Assembly: GCA_964195425.1 (NCBI GenBank)
Contig: CAXMOM010000022.1
Span: 7,865 to 71,864, forward strand
From: Glaciecola sp964195425
GTDB taxonomy: Bacteria; Pseudomonadota; Gammaproteobacteria; Enterobacterales; Alteromonadaceae
DNA length: 64,000 nucleotides
Direction: 5' to 3'
Translations under genes and position numbers: made by a program
Notes under the pieces: model-generated
Seen by the model: the letters and a program-made list of their open reading frames with translations, nothing else
Told to the model about the DNA's origin: nothing
The model's database searches: none
Shown here: piece by piece, positions 26,540 to 36,307 of the stretch
Position numbering within the stretch: position 1 is the stretch's first letter
How the letters are laid out: each line of letters starts with the position of its first letter

Positions 26540-29434
26540 ATGAGAATTTTCACCTTACTTATCGTCCCATTTAAAGTCATATTTACGATGTTATTTAACA
26601 CTTCATTTGCCATGGCCGCAGGCATCCTATTTAGCATTATATTTCTTAGCGCTTGCACTCAGCAAAGTAGCCAAGAACTTCCCTCAACTGCTTTGCCATC
26701 TTTTACAATAGAAGGTGAGATTATAAAGTACCACAGATATAGCCTTGAAAACGGCTTAACGGTAGTGTTACATGAAGATAGCTCCGACCCACTGGTAAAC
26801 GTAAATGTTACCTATCATGTTGGCTCTGCACGCGAGGAGTATGGCCGCTCTGGCTTTGCTCACTTTTTTGAGCATATGATGTTTCAAGGCTCTGAGCATG
26901 TAGCAGACGAAGAACATTTTAAAATGATTACAGAAGCTGGCGGCAACCTAAATGGTACGACCAATAGCGACCGCACCAACTATTATCAAACAGTGCCGGC
27001 AAATCAACTTGAAAAAGTATTGTGGCTTGAAGCCGATCGGATGGGATTTTTACTGCCAGCGGTTACTCAAGACAAATTTGAAAACCAGCGCGAAACGGTT
27101 AAAAATGAACGCGCCCAACGTTTAGATAACCAACCATACGGGCTACGCAACGAAAGAACAGCAGAAGCTTTATATCCGGTTGGCCATCCATACTCATGGT
27201 CTACCATAGGCTACGTAGAAGACTTAGACCGCGTAAACCTAGATGATTTAAAAGGATTCTTTAAACGATGGTATGGTCCTAATAATGCTGTTGTGACTAT
27301 TGGTGGCGACATTGATATTGCCCAAACCAAAGCGTGGATTGAAAAATACTTTTCGCCTATTCCACAAGGACCAGAGGTTGAAAATGCGCAAAAGCAACCC
27401 GCGATTCTGGCACAAACTCGCTACTTAACGCTTGAAGACAAAGTGCATTTACCCCTGCTTCAGGTTACCTATCCAACGGTTTATGCAAATCATCCAGACG
27501 AGGCACCACTTGACGTGCTGGCCAGTATTTTGGGTGGAGGTAAAACCTCTTTGTTGTATAAAAATTTGGTAAAAAAAGGGTTAGCGGTGCAAGCATTCGC
27601 AGGGCATCCTTGCAGAGAGCTGGCGTGTGAATTTACTTTGCTGTCTTTAGCCAATCCTGAAAATGTGCAAGATTTAAAAAGTGTAAATCAAATCATACTA
27701 AATTCATTAGCTGAATTTGAACAACACGGGGTTCAAAAAGACGACCTACAAAGAGTAAAAAGCGGTATCGAAACAGGATATATTTATGGCTTACAAAGTG
27801 TTTCAGGTAAGGTAACCATAATGGCGTCAAGCCAGACTTTCAAAGGTGATCCTGACACAGTAGCAATCGAATTGGCCCGATACAACAGGGTAACAAAAGA
27901 AGACGTGATGCGGGTTTATAAAAGGTACATTAAAGACCAACCTGCGATTGTTTTGAGCATAGTGCCGCAAGGTCAAATTGCTTTAGCCGCAAACGAGCAG
28001 AATTTTACACTACCCAAACGTACTATTGCCCTTGAACAAACGATTGCTCTGCTTCCTGAAACCCCAACTGCATTAGATAGTTTTGATAGAAGCCAGAAGC
28101 CTAAGGCAAAAGCTAATAAAGCGGTTTTTGTACCGGATTTTTGGGAACACAAATATACCAATGGTATAGACATACTTGGCGTACAAACAACTGAAATACC
28201 AACATTGTCGCTGAGTTTGAGCCTTGAAGGCGGGGTGTTACTCGATTCAATAGATAAATCTGGTTTAGCCATTATTACCGCAGCCTTAATGAATGAGAGT
28301 ACGCTCAACTTCAGTTCTGAAGAAATGTCTAATCAATTGAGTCTACTGGGAAGTTCTATTTCAGTAAGTGCAAGTGGACGCTATATTAATATATATGTAG
28401 ATTCGCTTTCAAAACATGCCGACAAAACGGTTGATTTATTTAAGGAGAAACTGCTTAGCCCTGCATTTACGCAAGCAGATTTTGATTTAATCAAAGAGCG
28501 CATCATTCAGTCTATGCGACAAGGGCTTAAGAATCCTTCTGTATTAGCTTCGCAGGGCCGTAATTTGCTCTTATATTCAGATCAATCTCGATTGGGCATG
28601 CCTGATGGAGGCACTATTCAAAGTATTCAAGCCATAACACTTGATGATGTTAAAGCATTTTATGGTGATTTTATTCGCCCAAACCGGGCCACATTAGTGG
28701 CGGTTGGTGAAATAGATAAAGTACAAACGCTACAATTAACCGGGTTTTTATCTGAGTGGGAGGGCAAGGACTATGCACTGCCAAGCTTCACTATTGACAC
28801 CAACATAAGCAAAGGTAAGCTTTATATTGTTGATAACCCCCAAAGCGTACAGTCAGTTATCAATATCTTTAGACATGGGCCTACTTTTGATGCTTTTGAT
28901 GAATACTTTAAGCTAACGTTGGCGAACTACCCATTGGGTGGTATGTTTAATAGCCGAATAAATTTAAACCTTCGTGAAGACAAAGGTTACACTTATGGCG
29001 CACGAACTGGTTTTGGTGGTGGTAAACACACCGGTGAGTTTATCGCCTCTGCTGATGTATCGGCAGAGTTTACCAAAGAGAGTATTGTAGAATTATTGAC
29101 AGAAATAGATAACTACAAAGCGTCTGGCATGACGGAGGATGAACTAAGTTTCCTTAAAAACGCCTATAGTCAGTCTGATGCTCTCAAATATGAAACGCCT
29201 AGACAAAAAGCAGGTTTTTTAGTGAGATTGCTATCTTTAGGTTTAGATAAAGAGTATCCGGCTGCACAACAAGATATAATTAAGCAGATCAGCACAGCCG
29301 AACTTAATGCCTTAGCGAAAAAATGGCTAGATACTGATAAAATGCATATATTAGTGGTAGGCGATGCGGCTACATTGGTAGAATCACTGAAATCACTCGG
29401 CAGAGAGATAGAAGTCATAGAAGTACCAAAATAA
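26540..29434 (+). CDS. M16 family zinc metalloprotease, lipoprotein
   Basis: 964 residues, two tandem pitrilysin/M16 halves. The first half carries the inverted zinc motif in FAHFFEHMMFQGSEH (His108, Glu111, His112) with a downstream glutamate helix; the second half (from about 540) lacks it, as normal for M16B clamshell proteases. A hydrophobic N-terminus ends in a lipobox LSAC, so Cys39 is probably lipidated and the enzyme faces the periplasm. No clear ribosome-binding site precedes ATG 26540; ATG 26588 is an alternative that would still retain the lipobox. The family degrades oligopeptides. Transcribed alone, divergent from the Hpt gene. Confidence 0.9.
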   Translation: MRIFTLLIVPFKVIFTMLFNTSFAMAAGILFSIIFLSACTQQSSQELPSTALPSFTIEGEIIKYHRYSLENGLTVVLHEDSSDPLVNVNVTYHVGSAREEYGRSGFAHFFEHMMFQGSEHVADEEHFKMITEAGGNLNGTTNSDRTNYYQTVPANQLEKVLWLEADRMGFLLPAVTQDKFENQRETVKNERAQRLDNQPYGLRNERTAEALYPVGHPYSWSTIGYVEDLDRVNLDDLKGFFKRWYGPNNAVVTIGGDIDIAQTKAWIEKYFSPIPQGPEVENAQKQPAILAQTRYLTLEDKVHLPLLQVTYPTVYANHPDEAPLDVLASILGGGKTSLLYKNLVKKGLAVQAFAGHPCRELACEFTLLSLANPENVQDLKSVNQIILNSLAEFEQHGVQKDDLQRVKSGIETGYIYGLQSVSGKVTIMASSQTFKGDPDTVAIELARYNRVTKEDVMRVYKRYIKDQPAIVLSIVPQGQIALAANEQNFTLPKRTIALEQTIALLPETPTALDSFDRSQKPKAKANKAVFVPDFWEHKYTNGIDILGVQTTEIPTLSLSLSLEGGVLLDSIDKSGLAIITAALMNESTLNFSSEEMSNQLSLLGSSISVSASGRYINIYVDSLSKHADKTVDLFKEKLLSPAFTQADFDLIKERIIQSMRQGLKNPSVLASQGRNLLLYSDQSRLGMPDGGTIQSIQAITLDDVKAFYGDFIRPNRATLVAVGEIDKVQTLQLTGFLSEWEGKDYALPSFTIDTNISKGKLYIVDNPQSVQSVINIFRHGPTFDAFDEYFKLTLANYPLGGMFNSRINLNLREDKGYTYGARTGFGGGKHTGEFIASADVSAEFTKESIVELLTEIDNYKASGMTEDELSFLKNAYSQSDALKYETPRQKAGFLVRLLSLGLDKEYPAAQQDIIKQISTAELNALAKKWLDTDKMHILVVGDAATLVESLKSLGREIEVIEVPK

Positions 29435-29507
29435 TCGCGTGCTTGCGTATGAAGAAGCAACATGAAGCTTCGCCATAACCGAATAATACATCACAGAGAA
29501 TAATAAT

Positions 29508-31109
29508 TTGACGACCAATCAAATGAGTTTTGAAAGCAGATTAACGGATGTTTCATCGCCGTCTTTCATGAAAGCGCTATGCAATATTAAACATGGCGTA
29601 GAGAGAGAGACATTACGCGTGAATGGTGATGGTACCATCGCGAGCAATCCGCATCCCGAGGCGCTTGGTGCTGCATTGACTCACGAATGGATAACCACTG
29701 ATTTTTCTGAGTCCTTATTAGAATTCATTACACCACCAGAAAATATGGTCACAACGAGTGTTAGTCAGCTTATTGATATTCATAAATTCACCTATGAATC
29801 TATTGGTGAGCAGTATTTATGGCCAATGAGTATGCCTTGCTTCATAAGTTCGGAAACGAATATTCCTATTGCACAATACGGCAGCTCGAATATCGCGCGT
29901 ATGAAAGAGGTTTATAGAGAAGGACTGCATAACCGTTACGGCAGTATGATGCAGGTAATATCGGGCGTACACTTTAATTTCTCGCTGCCTGATGAGTTTT
30001 GGCAAAAGTGGTGCGAAATGCATGGTGAAACGTGGAACAAAGAAACTCAGTCAGCCCATTATTTTGGACTTGTTCGTAACTTCAAGCGTTTTGCTTGGAT
30101 AATTCCCTACTTATATGGCGCCTCGCCCGCACTGTGCAGTTCATTTATTTCACATAAAGACGTATCGCATAAATTTGATAAAGTGGGCAAAGGTACGCTA
30201 TATATGCCTTATGCAACATCACTTCGAATGAGTGACCTTGGCTATACCAGCAGTGCACAATCAAATCTGAAAATTTGTTATAACGACCTAAGTACCTATG
30301 TAAGTAGCGTGCGTGGGGCTATTGGTAAAAAAGCCCCGGACTATGCTCATTTAAGCAGTGATGAAGAAAACGGATGGCAACAGCTTAACGACAACGTACT
30401 GCAAATAGAGAATGAACTTTATTCGCCTATTCGACCCAAGCAGGTGGCTAAGTCACAAGAGATGCCTACAAATGCACTTGAAGACCGGGGTGTAAGCTAT
30501 TTGGAAGTGCGTTCTTTAGATGTGAATCCGTACTCTCCTGTGGGAATTGAGGTTGAACAATTTCATTTTTTAGATGTGTTTTTAGTTTATTGCTTGTTAA
30601 CACCTTCTGCTAAATTTGATGACGTTAGTCTGCCGCTAAGCCAACAAAATATCACTAATGTGGTTGAGAAAGGTCGTGATCCGGCTTTACTACTTAATAA
30701 CAATGGTAAGCTTATGTTGCTCAAAGACTGGGGTGAAGAACTTATTATAGATTTACGTAAAGTGGCTACTTTACTCGATGAAGCTAAGCAAACCGATGTT
30801 CACATGAAAGCAGTAATTCAGCAACATGCAAAATTTATGGACCCTAGCATTACGCCATCTGGCAAATGGCTTAAAATTTTGCTCGACAATGAAATAGATA
30901 ATAGTGTGCTTGGCTTGGAGTTGGCAAAAAAATACAAGGCAGATGCTCAAAATACGGCATATACGCATATTTCTCAGGCTGATTTTGTAGCACAAGCGAT
31001 AAGTTCTATTAAAGCCAGAGAAGAAATTGAGTCCCAAGATGACAAAAATTTCACGCAATTTGTAAATGATTATTTTGGAAAGCGTGTAGCAGGCGATCCT
31101 AACGCTTAA
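29508..31109 (+). CDS. gshA: Glutamate-cysteine ligase
   Basis: 533 residues of the gamma-proteobacterial GshA family: GVERETLRVN near the N-terminus, ALTHEWITTDFSESLLEFITP, and LEVRSLDVNPYSPVGI near residue 330. It catalyses the first step of glutathione synthesis from glutamate, cysteine and ATP. The start is TTG 29508 with CAGAGA upstream; E. coli gshA also starts with TTG. ATG 29523 is possible but has no ribosome-binding site. It lies 73 bp downstream of the protease gene. Confidence 0.95.
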   Translation: MTTNQMSFESRLTDVSSPSFMKALCNIKHGVERETLRVNGDGTIASNPHPEALGAALTHEWITTDFSESLLEFITPPENMVTTSVSQLIDIHKFTYESIGEQYLWPMSMPCFISSETNIPIAQYGSSNIARMKEVYREGLHNRYGSMMQVISGVHFNFSLPDEFWQKWCEMHGETWNKETQSAHYFGLVRNFKRFAWIIPYLYGASPALCSSFISHKDVSHKFDKVGKGTLYMPYATSLRMSDLGYTSSAQSNLKICYNDLSTYVSSVRGAIGKKAPDYAHLSSDEENGWQQLNDNVLQIENELYSPIRPKQVAKSQEMPTNALEDRGVSYLEVRSLDVNPYSPVGIEVEQFHFLDVFLVYCLLTPSAKFDDVSLPLSQQNITNVVEKGRDPALLLNNNGKLMLLKDWGEELIIDLRKVATLLDEAKQTDVHMKAVIQQHAKFMDPSITPSGKWLKILLDNEIDNSVLGLELAKKYKADAQNTAYTHISQADFVAQAISSIKAREEIESQDDKNFTQFVNDYFGKRVAGDPNA

Positions 31110-31167
31110 TTAGGCCTGCAGTCATAAATTCGATGTTTGAGTAAGTGTGTTTCGTAAGTCAAAGGGC

Positions 31168-31197
31168 AAAAAAAAGCCTGACGTAATTACGTCAGGC
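31168..31197 (-). terminator. Terminator-like hairpin, active direction on the minus strand
   Basis: An 11-bp perfect inverted repeat GCCTGACGTAA / TTACGTCAGGC (31176-31197) is preceded on the plus strand by eight A, which become the U-run when transcribed from the minus strand. On the plus strand it lacks a U-run, so it is a poor terminator for gshA. No minus-strand gene lies to its right before smrB at 32222-32836. Confidence 0.7.
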
Positions 31198-31266
31198 AAT
31201 ACACACTTAGGGAAAACATTTTAACACACACAATAGTAAGAGTAAGAAGGATGAAAATAGTTCCGC

Positions 31267-31893
31267 ATGTTGTTAAAAAAAATGTACTTTTTTTTATTTA
31301 TCTTATTGATCACTCTGTTTTTAGGTGCTTGCAGTACAACACAGCCATCTGACAGGGAGAACTTGTGCCGTATATTTGAAGAAAAAGATAATTGGTATGA
31401 TGCGGCCGCCGACATGCGTGAGAAGTGGGGCGTGCCTATTCACGTGCCAATGGCGATGATGTATCAAGAAAGTTCGTTTCGCCACGATGCAAAACCACCT
31501 CGAGATTATGTGCTATTTGGACTCATTCCATGGGGGCGAGTAAGCAGCGCATATGGCTATGCACAAGCCAAAACGATGACCTGGGACGACTACATGCGCG
31601 AAACAGGCAATACTTTTGCCGACCGCGACGACTTTGAAGATGCCATTGATTTTATGGGTTGGTTTATTAGTAAAACGTATACTATTAACAAGGTTTCAAA
31701 ATGGGATGCAAAAATCCAGTACCTCAATTATCACGAAGGTTGGGGCGGTTACAAGCGTAAAAGTTATCGTAAAAAAGCATGGTTAGGAGGTGTTGCAAAT
31801 AAAGTCAATGATCGCTCGCTTCGCTATGCATCGCAACTTAGAACCTGTGAGGACGACCTAAATAAAGGTTGGTTCATGCGCTTATTTAGTTAA
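31267..31893 (+). CDS. Lytic transglycosylase-like lipoprotein (SLT domain)
   Basis: 208 residues. A hydrophobic signal ending in the lipobox LGAC predicts an outer-membrane or periplasmic lipoprotein. The soluble part shows the SLT core: MAMMYQESSFRHDA with the catalytic glutamate, SAYGYAQAKTMTW, and YLNYHEGWGGYKR. This family cleaves the glycosidic bond between MurNAc and GlcNAc. It is smaller than MltC/Slt70, comparable to EmtA-type enzymes. ATG 31267 is used here; ATG 31282 would also keep the lipobox. No good ribosome-binding site is visible. Confidence 0.8.
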   Translation: MLLKKMYFFLFILLITLFLGACSTTQPSDRENLCRIFEEKDNWYDAAADMREKWGVPIHVPMAMMYQESSFRHDAKPPRDYVLFGLIPWGRVSSAYGYAQAKTMTWDDYMRETGNTFADRDDFEDAIDFMGWFISKTYTINKVSKWDAKIQYLNYHEGWGGYKRKSYRKKAWLGGVANKVNDRSLRYASQLRTCEDDLNKGWFMRLFS

Positions 31894-32007
31894 AAGTTAA
31901 GTACCTCGTCTAAAGATTGATCTAGGTCAGTAATTCATTATTCAAAATCATCTACACTAAATTCATCAACTATCGTTTACGTATTAAACAAAAATGAGGT
32001 GAATCTT

Positions 32008-32130
32008 ATGTGGGACTTAGTTTTTTTTGATCCAGTTGTTTGGGGCTCAATTTTGGGCATTTTTGTGATGTTAGGCATGGGCGGCTTTTACATTTACTTG
32101 TTCGTTCATAATACAAACAAAAATTTATAA
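32008..32130 (+). CDS. DUF3149 small membrane protein
   Basis: A 40-residue peptide starting MWDLVFFDPVVWGSILG with a single hydrophobic helix (about 9-34) and a short polar tail. ATG 32008 has GAGGTGAA at good distance. The sequence matches the DUF3149 family of tiny inner-membrane proteins found in Shewanella, Pseudomonas and Alteromonadales; the function is unknown. It has its own spacing on both sides and points toward smrB, which converges. Confidence 0.8.
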   Translation: MWDLVFFDPVVWGSILGIFVMLGMGGFYIYLFVHNTNKNL

Positions 32131-32221
32131 TAGCTATTTAGAGCATTTTTTCGGTGCGAGTGTGTAAAGTAAGCTTGAAACGCTCGTATAGACAATGCGA
32201 ATTAATCATAAAGCACATGCT

Positions 32222-32836
32222 TTATTCTGGTTTGTATGCTTGAAAATCAATACCTATTAGCACCAATAGGCCTGCTTTTCCGCCATATTCTCTTGGTGCC
32301 TGGATAAAGCCCGCTACATCTGGGTGTTGTACTAACCAATTTGGCACCTTTCGTTTAAGTGTGCCGTTACCATGGCCATGTATAATGCCAATGCATGCAA
32401 AATGCCGTTTTTTTGCTTCAAAAATAACGGCCAATAATTCTGCTTTAGCTTGCTTGCCTGTCTGGCCATGTAGGTCAATCTCAATCTCTGGTGGAAAATA
32501 TCCCATACTGAGTTTCTTAAGCATGTCTTTTGGACTGTAAGACAAGGTTTGATTTGTTGGCTCTTGTTTATGCGATATATCGCTTGCGCGAAAATATTTG
32601 AGTGCTTTGTCATCAGGCCAATGTGCTTCAAATGTATCTGACAACTCTATACTTGCTGCGTTTTGTGCGTAGTCTATATTCGAACTAGCCTTCTTTTTAG
32701 CTAATTTCAAACTACTTTCTTTTATATGTTTGCGCTCGCGCTCGTCTTTGGTCAATACATATTGATTATGACTAACTGGCTTAGCGTCTTTAAATAAAGC
32801 TGAAAAATCTAAAGACTCATCGTTTTTTTTGCTCAT
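32222..32836 (-). CDS. smrB: Smr-domain endonuclease / ribosome rescue factor SmrB
   Basis: 204 residues; the C-terminal Smr domain shows EIEIDLHGQTGKQAKAEL and the nucleolytic IGIIHGHGNGTLKRKVP. SmrB cleaves mRNA between collided ribosomes in E. coli. It is divergent from prmB with 91 bp between starts, the same arrangement as in E. coli (smrB-prmB-aroC). The N-terminal half is charged and probably binds the ribosome. Confidence 0.92.
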   Translation of the reverse strand: MSKKNDESLDFSALFKDAKPVSHNQYVLTKDERERKHIKESSLKLAKKKASSNIDYAQNAASIELSDTFEAHWPDDKALKYFRASDISHKQEPTNQTLSYSPKDMLKKLSMGYFPPEIEIDLHGQTGKQAKAELLAVIFEAKKRHFACIGIIHGHGNGTLKRKVPNWLVQHPDVAGFIQAPREYGGKAGLLVLIGIDFQAYKPE

Positions 32837-32927
32837 GTCGGTATTTTTAACAGCATGTTAAGTGATTTTTCGATATTATACGCAACATAGCATTCGTTAC
32901 ATAGCCTAATTAGGTAGTTAATCATTC

Positions 32928-33944
32928 ATGCATGAAGCCAATCACGAGCGGCACGAACAAGAAACGCAGCAAGATCTGAATCAAGAGAGTGAAATAGTGT
33001 CGCGTTTCGACAATCAAGAGCAGCTTACACAGTCGCTCAATACCATTATTGACTATATTCGTTTTGCCATTTCAGAGTGTAATCAACATGACGTTTATTA
33101 CGGCCATGGCACCGAAAATGCGTGGCAAGAATCTCATAGATTGGTATTTACGGCATTATCGTTGCCGCTAGATATTACTGTGCAAGAGCAACAAGTGTTT
33201 TACGGCTGCCAAGTTACGCAACCCGAAAAAGCGTTAATATTCTCCTGGATAAAAGCACGCTGTGAAGATGCTATCCCATTACCTTATTTAAGCAACCAAG
33301 CTTGGTTTGCCGGAATGCCGTTTTATATAGATGAGCGAGCATTAATCCCGCGATCACCTTTTGCTGAATTGATTGAAAATCGATTTTCTGCTTATTTGGC
33401 TAATACAGTACAACCCACTCTTATTTTAGACATGTGTACAGGAAGTGGCTGTATTGCTATTGCCTTGGCTCGGCAGTTTGCGCAAGCACAAGTTGATGCT
33501 GTAGATATTGACTCAGGAGCCTTAAATGTTGCTTCCATCAATATAGAACAATATCAAATGGAGGACCGCGTGTTTCCTATGCAATCAGACTTGTTTACGA
33601 ATTTAGGCCAGCAAACTTACGATTTAATTGTTGTTAATCCGCCGTATGTAGATGCACAAGATATGCACGACCTACCGCGTGAATACGCACACGAACCCGA
33701 GTCGGCCTTAGCGTCTGGCGATGATGGTTTGGCGTTAACGCTAGCGTTGTTACAGCAAGCCGCAAATTATATGTCTGATGATGCTTGGTTATTTGTAGAA
33801 GTAGGCAACAGCGAGGTGAATTTTGCACAACGTTTCGAGGGCTTTAAGGTACATTGGTGTGAACTTACCCTTGGTGGCAGCGGCATTTTCGCTATCAACA
33901 AAAGCGAATTGCTTGCGCAACAATCCATATTGGAAAAATTGTAA
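32928..33944 (+). CDS. prmB: 50S ribosomal protein L3 glutamine methyltransferase
   Basis: 338 residues: a helical N-terminal domain and a SAM-dependent methyltransferase domain with ILDMCTGSGCIAIALA and the NPPY catalytic motif in LIVVNPPYVDAQDM. PrmB methylates Gln150 of L3. ATG 32928 opens the frame; the N-terminal 25 residues are unusually charged and a later start is possible. Upstream of aroC by 32 bp, as in E. coli. Confidence 0.95.
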   Translation: MHEANHERHEQETQQDLNQESEIVSRFDNQEQLTQSLNTIIDYIRFAISECNQHDVYYGHGTENAWQESHRLVFTALSLPLDITVQEQQVFYGCQVTQPEKALIFSWIKARCEDAIPLPYLSNQAWFAGMPFYIDERALIPRSPFAELIENRFSAYLANTVQPTLILDMCTGSGCIAIALARQFAQAQVDAVDIDSGALNVASINIEQYQMEDRVFPMQSDLFTNLGQQTYDLIVVNPPYVDAQDMHDLPREYAHEPESALASGDDGLALTLALLQQAANYMSDDAWLFVEVGNSEVNFAQRFEGFKVHWCELTLGGSGIFAINKSELLAQQSILEKL

Positions 33945-33976
33945 TACACATTCATTATTAGAAAGGAACAAGCTCG

Positions 33977-35077
33977 ATGTCAGGAAATACCTTTGGCAAA
34001 TTATTTAGCATAACAACCTTCGGTGAAAGTCACGGCATCGCCATTGGTGGCGTGGTAGATGGTTGCCCACCTGGACTAGAACTAACTGAAGAGGACCTGC
34101 AGGGTGACTTAGACAGACGCAAACCCGGCACTTCAAAATTTACCACTGCCAGGCGCGAAGCCGATGAAGTAAAAATTCTTTCAGGGGTGTTTGAAGGTAA
34201 AACTACTGGCGCTAGCATTGGTTTATTAATTAATAATACAGACCAGCGTAGCCAAGACTACTCTAAAATAAAAGATAGTTTCAGGCCGGGTCATGCTGAT
34301 TATACTTACCAACAAAAATTCGGCTTGAGAGACTACCGCGGTGGCGGTCGCTCATCGGCGCGTGAAACAGCCGTTAGAGTAGCGGCAGGCGGTATTGCTA
34401 AAAAGTATTTAAAGCAAATGTATGACATAGAAATTAGGGGTTATATATCGCAAATTGGGCCGGTCGCTATAGATAAAGTCGACCACAGTGTGACTAATAC
34501 TAATCCTTTCTTTTGCCCAGATATCGATAAAATAGACGCCTTTGAAGAATACATGCGCGATCTTAAAAAAGAAGGCAATTCAGTTGGAGCGAGAGTATCG
34601 GTATCGGCAACAAATGTGCCTGTAGGACTCGGTGAGCCTGTGTTTGACCGATTAGATGCGGATATTGCCCATGCCATGATGAGTATTAACGCCGTGAAGG
34701 GTGTTGAAGTAGGCGATGGCTTTGATGTTGTTACTCAAAAAGGCACCGACCACCGCGATGAAATTTCCCCTGAAGGTTTTTATACAAACCACGCAGGTGG
34801 CGTATTAGGCGGCATAACTACTGGTCAAGAAGTAATAGTACATATGGCCTTGAAGCCTACGTCGAGTATTAGTATTTCAGGAAGAACCGTTGACGTTAAC
34901 GGCAAGGCCGCTGAAATTATTACCAAAGGGCGACACGATCCATGTGTAGGTATTCGCGCAGTGCCTATTGCTGAGGCGATGCTCGCCCTCGTCGTAATGG
35001 ACCATTTGTTAAGACATCGTGGACAAAATGCAGATGTGCGTTCTATTACGCCAATAATTCCAGCGCAACGCCCGTAA
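33977..35077 (+). CDS. aroC: Chorismate synthase
   Basis: 366 residues with all three family signatures: GESHGIAIGGVVDGCPPG at the N-terminus, GGGRSSARETAVRVA in the middle and RHDPCVGIRAVPIAEAM near the end. It converts EPSP to chorismate using reduced FMN. ATG 33977 has GAAAGGAA upstream. It lies between prmB and an MFS gene that begins 7 bp after its stop. Confidence 0.98.
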   Translation: MSGNTFGKLFSITTFGESHGIAIGGVVDGCPPGLELTEEDLQGDLDRRKPGTSKFTTARREADEVKILSGVFEGKTTGASIGLLINNTDQRSQDYSKIKDSFRPGHADYTYQQKFGLRDYRGGGRSSARETAVRVAAGGIAKKYLKQMYDIEIRGYISQIGPVAIDKVDHSVTNTNPFFCPDIDKIDAFEEYMRDLKKEGNSVGARVSVSATNVPVGLGEPVFDRLDADIAHAMMSINAVKGVEVGDGFDVVTQKGTDHRDEISPEGFYTNHAGGVLGGITTGQEVIVHMALKPTSSISISGRTVDVNGKAAEIITKGRHDPCVGIRAVPIAEAMLALVVMDHLLRHRGQNADVRSITPIIPAQRP

Positions 35078-35084
35078 TTATGGC

Positions 35085-36305
35085 GTGAGTACATTCATCC
35101 ACCTATTGTTTGGCCCAAAGCGTAATGTGCCAATAGACAGCTCAAGTAATCGTGTCTTCTTAGGCATGACTTATTTTTTCTATTTCGGCCAATTGGGCAT
35201 TTTTATGCCTTACGTTGGTTTATTTCTTGATGACCGTGGGTTTAGTTCAGCACAAATAGGCACAATGCTCGCCATTACCGCTATCTTTCGGATGCTAGGA
35301 CCTAACTTATGGGCCCATAAAGCTGATAAAAACGGCAGTGCAGGCGAAGTGCTGCGATTTGGGAGTTTACTTTCTTTTTTAGTTTTCACCGCCATTTTTG
35401 TGGTGCAGGGTTACTGGTTACTGACCTTAACCTTCTGTTTGATGATGCTATTTTGGACCGCTGTTTTGCCGCAGCTAGAGGTTATTACCTTAAGCGCTAC
35501 TGCCAAGAGCCATGGCGGCTACGGTAAACTAAGGCTATGGGGCAGTGTCGGCTTTATTGTATGTAGTTTACTTGCAGGTAGCCTAATTGATGTATATGGG
35601 CCAAGCGTTGTAGCCACAATAACCTGCGTGAGTTTGCTATTGATTTATGTGAGTAGCCTGCTAATTGTGAATCCTCAAACTAAAGCGCCGTCGACCCAAA
35701 AAGCCGGTGGCGATTGGAAACAAGCGTTTAGTTTAGTGTTTATTGTGTTTATGCTCGCTAATACCTTATTGCAGGTTAGTTTTGGTAGCTATTACAACTT
35801 TTTTGCTATGTATATGAATGACCTACAGTATACTGGTTTAGAAACGGGTGCGTTTATTGCGACGGGGGTGGTGGCAGAAGTATTTATATTTATTTATGCG
35901 GCTAAGTTAGTAAAACGTTTTGATGTACTACATTTGTTGGCAATGAGTATATTATTAACAGGTGTGCGCTGGCTGGGACTTGCCTATTTTGCACATATTG
36001 GCGCTGTTATTATTTTGTGCCAAATACTACACGCATTTAGTTTTGCCCTTAGTCATGTAGCCTCGGTGTATTTTTTAATGCATCATTTTTCAGATAGGTT
36101 TCAAAGTCGAGCCCAGGCTATTTACTTGTCGGTTAGTTTTGGCTTAGGTAGTGCCATTGGTAGTTTTATTGCGGGTTATTTATGGGATGATGGAACTGGT
36201 GCAACGCTTAGTTTTGTATTTTCCGGCGGTGTGGCTTTCTTAGCAGGAGCGTTACTAATAGTATTGATTATATATCAAGGGTTTCATAAAAAGAGGGTGG
36301 TTTAA
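35085..36305 (+). CDS. MFS permease (MFS_1_like / HcaT-type)
   Basis: 406 residues, about 12 membrane helices in two halves. The N-terminal segment FFYFGQLGIFMPYVGLFLDDRG and the later YGKLRLWGSVGF are typical of the LacY-related MFS_1_like group, which includes HcaT and nucleoside:proton symporters. The substrate cannot be inferred. The start is GTG 35085 eight bases after aroC; an internal ATG at 35166 would lose part of the N-terminus but not the first helix. Probably co-transcribed with aroC and the next gene. Confidence 0.8.
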   Translation: MSTFIHLLFGPKRNVPIDSSSNRVFLGMTYFFYFGQLGIFMPYVGLFLDDRGFSSAQIGTMLAITAIFRMLGPNLWAHKADKNGSAGEVLRFGSLLSFLVFTAIFVVQGYWLLTLTFCLMMLFWTAVLPQLEVITLSATAKSHGGYGKLRLWGSVGFIVCSLLAGSLIDVYGPSVVATITCVSLLLIYVSSLLIVNPQTKAPSTQKAGGDWKQAFSLVFIVFMLANTLLQVSFGSYYNFFAMYMNDLQYTGLETGAFIATGVVAEVFIFIYAAKLVKRFDVLHLLAMSILLTGVRWLGLAYFAHIGAVIILCQILHAFSFALSHVASVYFLMHHFSDRFQSRAQAIYLSVSFGLGSAIGSFIAGYLWDDGTGATLSFVFSGGVAFLAGALLIVLIIYQGFHKKRVV

Positions 36306-36307
36306 CA

